DNA of 41,586 nt, taken from the NCBI GenBank assembly GCA_021732365.1, contig JAKFVD010000010.1, forward strand, positions 1 to 41,586. The letters run 5' to 3'. Shown here piece after piece: positions 36,275 to 41,586 of this stretch; position 1 is the first letter of the stretch; every line of letters begins with the position of its first letter. Below the pieces are notes generated by a model that was not told the DNA's origin, did not search any database, and worked only from the letters and a program-made list of their open reading frames with translations. Source of the DNA: Methylotenera sp. (GTDB lineage Bacteria; Pseudomonadota; Gammaproteobacteria; Burkholderiales; Methylophilaceae). Position numbers and translations under genes: made by a program.

Positions 36275-37066
36275 ATGCAAACACAACTCACATTAGGTAT
36301 ACGCGTTCACGGTGAAACCTTATCTGAGTTGCCGCAAGATTTGTATATTCCGCCAGATGCGCTAGAAGTTTATTTAGAAGCGTTTGAAGGCCCGCTGGAT
36401 TTACTGCTATACCTGATTCGCAAGCATAATCTGGATATTTTGGATATTCCCATGGCGCAACTCACCGCGCAATATATGGAATATGTAGAAAAAATGAAGG
36501 TAATCAAGCTGGAATTGGCAGCTGATTATTTACTCATGTCGGCCATGTTAATTGAGATTAAATCGCGTATGCTGCTGCCAAAACCAGTAGAGGTAGCAGA
36601 GGAAGATGACCCGCGTGCAGAACTGGTGCGCCGCTTAATGGAGTATGAAGCGATTAAATTAGCCGCCCAACGCTTAGATGCGATGCCACAAGTAGGCACA
36701 GAAATTCAGGTAGCGGCCGCTTATTATCAGCATATTGCAGAAGTTAAACCGCCAGAAGTCAGCTTAGATGAGTTGGTAGAAGCATGGCGCAATGTGCTTA
36801 AGCGCGCCAAATTGACCACACACCACAAAATCGGCAAAGCGGAATTATCGGTGCGTGAACATATGAGCCTAATCTTGCGCCGCTTAAAAGCCGATGGCAT
36901 GGTAGAGTTTTCGGCCTTATTTGATGTAGTGACTGAAGGCTTACCCAAATTGGTGGTGCATTTTTTGGCGATTTTAGAACTGGCAAAAGAAGGCCTGATT
37001 CGTATTACACAACAACAAGCGTTTTCACCGATTTATTTACAAGCGAATAATGCAGACAGCAGTTAA
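36275..37066 (+). CDS. scpA: Segregation and condensation protein ScpA
   Basis: Kleisin subunit of the Smc-ScpAB condensin. The 263 residues have the N-terminal FEGPLDLLLYLIRKHNLDILDIPMAQL region (about 36-64, Smc-binding) and a C-terminal winged helix (about 190-250). AAAGG precedes the ATG. scpB follows 48 bases later, with a small GC-rich palindrome between. Confidence 0.94.
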   Translation: MQTQLTLGIRVHGETLSELPQDLYIPPDALEVYLEAFEGPLDLLLYLIRKHNLDILDIPMAQLTAQYMEYVEKMKVIKLELAADYLLMSAMLIEIKSRMLLPKPVEVAEEDDPRAELVRRLMEYEAIKLAAQRLDAMPQVGTEIQVAAAYYQHIAEVKPPEVSLDELVEAWRNVLKRAKLTTHHKIGKAELSVREHMSLILRRLKADGMVEFSALFDVVTEGLPKLVVHFLAILELAKEGLIRITQQQAFSPIYLQANNADSS

Positions 37067-37073
37067 TAATATT

Positions 37074-37097
37074 CCCTCTCCCACAGGGGGCGAGGGG
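37074..37097. repeat. Short GC-rich palindrome between scpA and scpB
   Basis: CCCTCTCCC (37074-37082) faces GGGGGCGAGGGG (37086-37097), giving a hairpin with a 3-base loop and one mismatch. The composition resembles the repeat in purL (27611-27660) and CCCTCTCC-type dispersed repeats. The ribosome site and start of scpB lie just downstream. Confidence 0.55.
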
Positions 37098-37114
37098 CTA
37101 AAAAGGCTTGAAAA

Positions 37115-37678
37115 ATGATAGAACCTGACAACATTAGTCAAATGAAGCAGATATTAGAAGCTGCGCTATTAACTGCTGGCCAGCCTTTAAGCTTGGATGA
37201 TTTGCTGAAACTATTTGCAGGCCGCATGGAGCGCACCACTTTGCGCATGCTACTAGATGAGTTAAAGCAAGATTGGGCGCAGGAAAATACCGCCAAAACG
37301 CTGGAATTGGTGCGAGTGGCAACAGGCTATCGCTTTCAAGCCAAACCACAATTTAGCGAATTTATTGCGCGTTTAAGTCCAGAAAAACAGCCTAAATATT
37401 CACGCGCCGTCATGGAGACTTTGGCGATAATTGCTTACCGTCAACCTGTCACGCGCGGCGATATTGAGCAGATTCGCGGTGTGGCGGTTAACCCTAATGT
37501 AATGCGTCAATTGCAAGAGCGTGATTGGATTGATGTCGTTGGGCAACGCGAAGTGCCTGGTCGGCCATCGCTTTATGCAACCACCAAACACTTTTTAGAT
37601 GACTTGAATTTGCGCAGTTTAAGCGAATTGCCGCCATTTGAAGATTTTGCGCAAAGCGAAATTCCGCTAGAGAATTAA
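37115..37678 (+). CDS. scpB: Segregation and condensation protein ScpB
   Basis: Winged-helix partner of ScpA in the condensin complex. The 187-residue protein has two winged-helix domains with LEAALLTAGQPLSLDDLLKL at the start and VMETLAIIAYRQPVTRGDIE, IRGVAVNPNVMRQL, VPGRPSLYATTKHFLDDL, all family hallmarks. AAGG precedes the ATG. Confidence 0.95.
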   Translation: MIEPDNISQMKQILEAALLTAGQPLSLDDLLKLFAGRMERTTLRMLLDELKQDWAQENTAKTLELVRVATGYRFQAKPQFSEFIARLSPEKQPKYSRAVMETLAIIAYRQPVTRGDIEQIRGVAVNPNVMRQLQERDWIDVVGQREVPGRPSLYATTKHFLDDLNLRSLSELPPFEDFAQSEIPLEN

Positions 37679-37698
37679 CCCTTTATCTCTAACCGAAT

Positions 37699-37737
37699 AC
37701 TTAACACTAAAATTTGGCCGAAATATCGGGTTAAGTC
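37699..37737. repeat. 39-bp TTAAC hairpin repeat, copy 1 (upstream of rluB)
   Basis: The element starts ACTTAACACT and ends GGGTTAAGTC, so its ends can pair as a 7-8 bp stem. It matches the element at 41420-41458 in 32 of 39 positions with no gaps. It lies 85 bases before the rluB ATG and contains no reading frame. Confidence 0.65.
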
Positions 37738-37822
37738 ATCCTGCCGCTTGCAACATAATTTATGCTGGTTTTTGCAATAACTACTGTAAAATCATGACTT
37801 AGCAAATAAAAGTAAGCTCATA

Positions 37823-38911
37823 ATGGCACGTCCTTTCAAGCAACAGCGCGACCCACAAGCCCCCGTTCGCCGTCCTAAAACCAACTTTACCAAGCTGGAA
37901 ATAGACGAAAACGCAGCACCAGAACCAACGCAACGTCTGCACAAATTGCTAGCCATGCAAGGCATGGGTTCGCGCCGCGATATGGAAGAGCTGATTGCAA
38001 GCGGCCGCGTGACTATCAATGGTGAAGTTGCCAAAGTGGGCGCAGGCGTTACCCAGTATGACATTGTGCGTATTGATAGCAGACCTGTGCGCTTATCGTT
38101 TGAGGCAGAATTGCCGCAAGTGCTCATTTATCATAAGCCTGAGGGCGAAATTGTCAGTCAGGACGACCCCGAAGGGCGCGCAACGGTTTTTGATAAATTA
38201 CCGAAAATCAAACAAGGTAAATGGATAGCAATCGGTCGATTGGATATGAATACCAGCGGCCTGTTGATATTCACCAATTCTGGCGAGTTGGCAAACCGTT
38301 TTATGCACCCGCGCTATGAAGTAGAGCGTGAATATGCAGTACGTATTTTTGGCGAGCTAACTGATGAGCAAATGACCATGCTCACGCAAGGCATTGAGCT
38401 AGAAGATGGCCCTGCCAGCTTTGATAGCATTTCGGCGCAAGGCGGTGAGGGTGCTAATCATTGGTATCAAGTGATTATTCGTGAAGGCCGCAATCGCGAA
38501 GTGCGCCGTTTATTTGAAGCGTTTCAATTACCAGTTAGCCGCTTAATGCGTGTGCGCTTTGGTCCTGTGAATTTACCGCCCAGAGTGAAGCGCGGCACTA
38601 TGTTAAAGCTAGAACAAAAAACCGTAGTGGAATTGTTAGAGTGGGCAGGGTTAGAAGTGCCTAAAGCGCCATTAAGACAATTGAGCCAGCGCGAAAAAGA
38701 CAAAGCCACCGCCGTATTTGTGCCTAAAGTGCGCAAACAAAGAATAAGTGCGCTGGACAGGCCTTTGCGTGAACTGGGCGAAGATGGCAAGCCAGTGTAT
38801 CGCGGACGTACTGTGAAAACAGAAGCTAAAAAGCCTGTGCCCAGAAAAACTGCTAATAGACGCGTGCGTCAGACCAGCGATTTGCCTGTGGCGACTACTA
38901 AAAAGCCATAA
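37823..38911 (+). CDS. rluB: 23S rRNA pseudouridine synthase RluB
   Basis: Makes pseudouridine at the position equivalent to U2605 of 23S rRNA. The 362-residue protein has an S4 RNA-binding domain (about 33-80, RLHKLLAMQGMGSRRDMEELIAS split across its core) and a synthase domain with the catalytic aspartate D141 in GRLDMNTSGLL, plus REGRNREVRRLFEA. N- and C-terminal extensions are basic and disordered. RluE/RluF are alternatives, but neighbouring scpAB and the S4 domain support RluB. Confidence 0.93.
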   Translation: MARPFKQQRDPQAPVRRPKTNFTKLEIDENAAPEPTQRLHKLLAMQGMGSRRDMEELIASGRVTINGEVAKVGAGVTQYDIVRIDSRPVRLSFEAELPQVLIYHKPEGEIVSQDDPEGRATVFDKLPKIKQGKWIAIGRLDMNTSGLLIFTNSGELANRFMHPRYEVEREYAVRIFGELTDEQMTMLTQGIELEDGPASFDSISAQGGEGANHWYQVIIREGRNREVRRLFEAFQLPVSRLMRVRFGPVNLPPRVKRGTMLKLEQKTVVELLEWAGLEVPKAPLRQLSQREKDKATAVFVPKVRKQRISALDRPLRELGEDGKPVYRGRTVKTEAKKPVPRKTANRRVRQTSDLPVATTKKP

Positions 38912-38986
38912 TGTATTTTTGCTGTAGCCTTATCAACTAATTGATTATTTTAAAGTAAGCAAGTTTAAACTTAAAAACTAAAAACT

Positions 38987-39165
38987 CCGTCATACCAGCG
39001 TAGGCTGGTATCCAGACAGGAAACATATTAGCCAATATGGCAATTAGTCGATTTAACAGAACATTCATAAAATAATTCTTAGAATATTGCTTGAGTGTTA
39101 GTCCATTGATTGGCGCTTGTTCCAGATTCACCTTGACTGGATTCCAGCCTCCGCTGTTATGACGG
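38987..39165. repeat. MITE-like inverted-repeat element abutting prmB
   Basis: The left arm 38987-39015 begins CCGTCATACCAGCG and the right arm 39137-39165 is its reverse complement at 26 of 29 positions. The left arm itself contains a perfect hairpin ATACCAGC-4-GCTGGTAT. The interior of about 121 bases is AT-rich and noncoding. The right edge is directly next to the prmB stop codon. A false open frame across it would read WIPAYAGMT, a peptide typical of translated dispersed repeats in proteobacteria. Confidence 0.75.
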
Positions 39166-40098
39166 CTAAGAGCTGCTAAATGTTGTTAATTGCTCTTTAG
39201 TCAGCAAAAACACATATTGATTGCCAGACTCAACCGTTAACCAAGTAAATTCCAAATCAGGATAAGCATCCAGCAAAGCATCGCGATTATGCCCAATTTC
39301 GACAATTAATATGCCGTCATCATTTAAATAATTAGCCGCTTCGCGCAAAATCGTATGCGTATGATCTAATCCATCCGCGCCGCTGCCCAGCGCTAGTTGC
39401 GGTTCGTTGCGATATTCTGTTGGCAACTTCGCCATGCTTGGTGCATCCACATAAGGTGGATTGCTGATAATTAAATCATAGGTTTTGCCTGCTAATGTCG
39501 TAAACATATCCGATTCAATCGCGGTGATTTGCTCTTGTAAGCCGTAATTAGCAATGTTGATATTGGCTACCGCAATCGCATCTGGCGAAATATCAATCAC
39601 ATCAATCGCGGCATCTGGAAAGGCATTCGCCAGCAAAATACCTAAACAGCCGCTGCCTGTACAAATATCAGCAGCGGAGTTAATCAGCTCAGGATGCTCA
39701 ATCCATGGCTGCAAGCCATGTTCGCCTTCTTCGTTAAAATCTAACAACTCGGCAATAAAACTGCGCGGCACAATCACGCGCTCATCTACATAGAACTTAA
39801 AGCCACGCAACCATGCTTCGCGCACCAGGTAAGCGGTGGGTGTGCGTTTGGTAATGCGTTGCTCAATTAAGTGTGCAAGATGTTTGCGTTCTTGCTCGGT
39901 AATCACCGCATCTAAAAAATTATTCAGTGTGTCATGCGGTAGGTGCAAGGCACTCATCACCAACCACACCGCTTCGTCGTAGCTGTTATCGGTGCCATGA
40001 CCAAAGAAAATTTCTGCTTCTTCAAATTGGCTCACAGTAAAGCGCAGCCAATCACGAATGGTGAATAATTCTTCTGCTAGTCTGGGAAAATGTGTCAT
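39166..40098 (-). CDS. prmB: Ribosomal protein L3 N5-glutamine methyltransferase PrmB
   Basis: Methylates a glutamine of ribosomal protein uL3. The 310 residues have a helical N-terminal domain, PRSFIAELL (111-119, PrmB-type), the SAM-binding DICTGSGCLGI (144-154) and the catalytic NPPY motif (213-216). The PRSF sequence favours PrmB over PrmC. Its stop is flush against the inverted-repeat element. Confidence 0.94.
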   Translation of the reverse strand: MTHFPRLAEELFTIRDWLRFTVSQFEEAEIFFGHGTDNSYDEAVWLVMSALHLPHDTLNNFLDAVITEQERKHLAHLIEQRITKRTPTAYLVREAWLRGFKFYVDERVIVPRSFIAELLDFNEEGEHGLQPWIEHPELINSAADICTGSGCLGILLANAFPDAAIDVIDISPDAIAVANINIANYGLQEQITAIESDMFTTLAGKTYDLIISNPPYVDAPSMAKLPTEYRNEPQLALGSGADGLDHTHTILREAANYLNDDGILIVEIGHNRDALLDAYPDLEFTWLTVESGNQYVFLLTKEQLTTFSSS

Positions 40099-40172
40099 TT
40101 ATGTTGTTTCTATTGGTTAAGTTAACCTATTTTTCGCATCAATTTTTTGATTAACTTGATTGATTAAGCATG

Positions 40173-41339
<1,167 letters not shown>

Positions 41340-41419
41340 TTAACACTTTCAATTAACTTCAATTCAATGTCACTTTTCATTTACTGATTTTGATTTAATA
41401 GTGCGATTTTGCAACCGCG

Positions 41420-41458
41420 ACTTAACACTTAATTTTGACCAAAAAAATGGGTTAAGTC
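41420..41458. repeat. 39-bp TTAAC hairpin repeat, copy 2 (upstream of dapE)
   Basis: The element starts ACTTAACACT and ends GGGTTAAGTC, 32 of 39 positions identical to the copy at 37699-37737. It lies 83 bases before the dapE ATG, in the gap after the ArsC-like gene, so it has nearly the same distance to a start codon as copy 1 but the opposite orientation to its gene. Confidence 0.65.
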
Positions 41459-41461
41459 CTG

Positions 41462-41586
41462 TTATTTTGATTGATTAAAAAACTCTGCATAACGTGTTTC
41501 GTCAAATCCCACACACAAAATTGTGCCATCTTTAACTAGTATGGGGCGTTTAATAACTGAAGTTTTATTTTGCATGAGCGCAATTG
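41462..41586 (-). CDS. ArsC/Spx-like thioredoxin-fold protein (C-terminal part only)
   Basis: The window holds only the last 41 codons. They read through IALMQNKTSVIKRPIL and then VKDGTILCVGFDETRYAEFF to a TAA at 41462-41464. The SxIKRPIL motif and the C-terminal VGFDE pattern match the ArsC/Spx/YffB family, which in this position upstream of dapE is usually annotated as an arsenate reductase-like protein. The catalytic cysteine region lies beyond the window. Confidence 0.85.
   Translation of the reverse strand, partial: IALMQNKTSVIKRPILVKDGTILCVGFDETRYAEFFNQSK

Noticed and set aside
38937..39131. Small open frame on the minus strand containing WIPAYAGMT
   Set aside because: It runs through one arm of the inverted-repeat element, has no ribosome site, and this peptide is a familiar false translation of dispersed repeats.

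Overview
The window looks like chromosomal core DNA of a betaproteobacterium with moderate-to-low GC, most likely a Methylophilaceae (Methylotenera-like) methylotroph. That placement is inferred from gene order (lolC-lolD-comEC-exbB-exbD-msbA-lpxK-Trm112-kdsB, nadE-glnB, yciB-yciI-bolA-ppiC, arsC-like-dapE-prmB), the protein sequences and the base composition; no rRNA or species marker is present. Genes are tightly packed, the largest gap is about 250 bases, and no tRNA, rRNA, prophage, transposase or CRISPR array was seen.

Layout. 1-9615 (+): envelope block with a lipoprotein-release ABC transporter (5' end cut off by the window), ComEC DNA-uptake channel, ExbB/ExbD proton-driven motor, MsbA and LpxK for lipid A, a Trm112-like protein and KdsB for Kdo activation. 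9623-15747 (-): two small membrane proteins, PII protein GlnB, glutamine-dependent NAD synthetase, an exported ankyrin protein and succinyl-CoA synthetase SucCD. 15859-16985 (+): a cysteine hydrolase and a BrnT/BrnA toxin-antitoxin pair. 17051-24718: a membrane protein with a c-type haem motif, SerB, a DUF455 ferritin-like protein, and a run of exported proteins: a beta-propeller, an unknown, a PQQ-type sugar dehydrogenase homologue, sulfide dehydrogenase FccAB and a second ankyrin protein. 24776-31885 (-): PurL, an FTR1-type iron permease, a PpiC-type chaperone, BolA, YciI and YciB. 31998-38911 (+): PHP-domain RNase AM/phosphatase, YciO, a site-2 protease-like M50 protein, TrpS, a zinc-ribbon membrane protein, an SMR transporter, ScpA/ScpB and RluB. 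39166-41586 (-): PrmB, DapE and the tail of an ArsC/Spx-like protein.

Most of the window is conventional. The least expected content is a set of palindromic or inverted-repeat elements of several families. One sits in frame inside purL and adds about 16 residues. Others lie between exbB and exbD, sucC and sucD, and scpA and scpB, which are all pairs encoding partner subunits. Another abuts the prmB stop codon, and a 39-bp TTAAC hairpin occurs twice, each time about 85 bases before a start codon. Also worth attention are a CRP-like half-palindrome upstream of fccAB, a hairpin that ends 4 bases before the nadE start, a near-perfect 33-bp palindrome between the iron permease and purL, and a possibly leaderless brnTA promoter. 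I did not find convincing evidence of an entirely new multi-gene system; the exported redox cluster at 19637-24718 is the best candidate for unexplored function.
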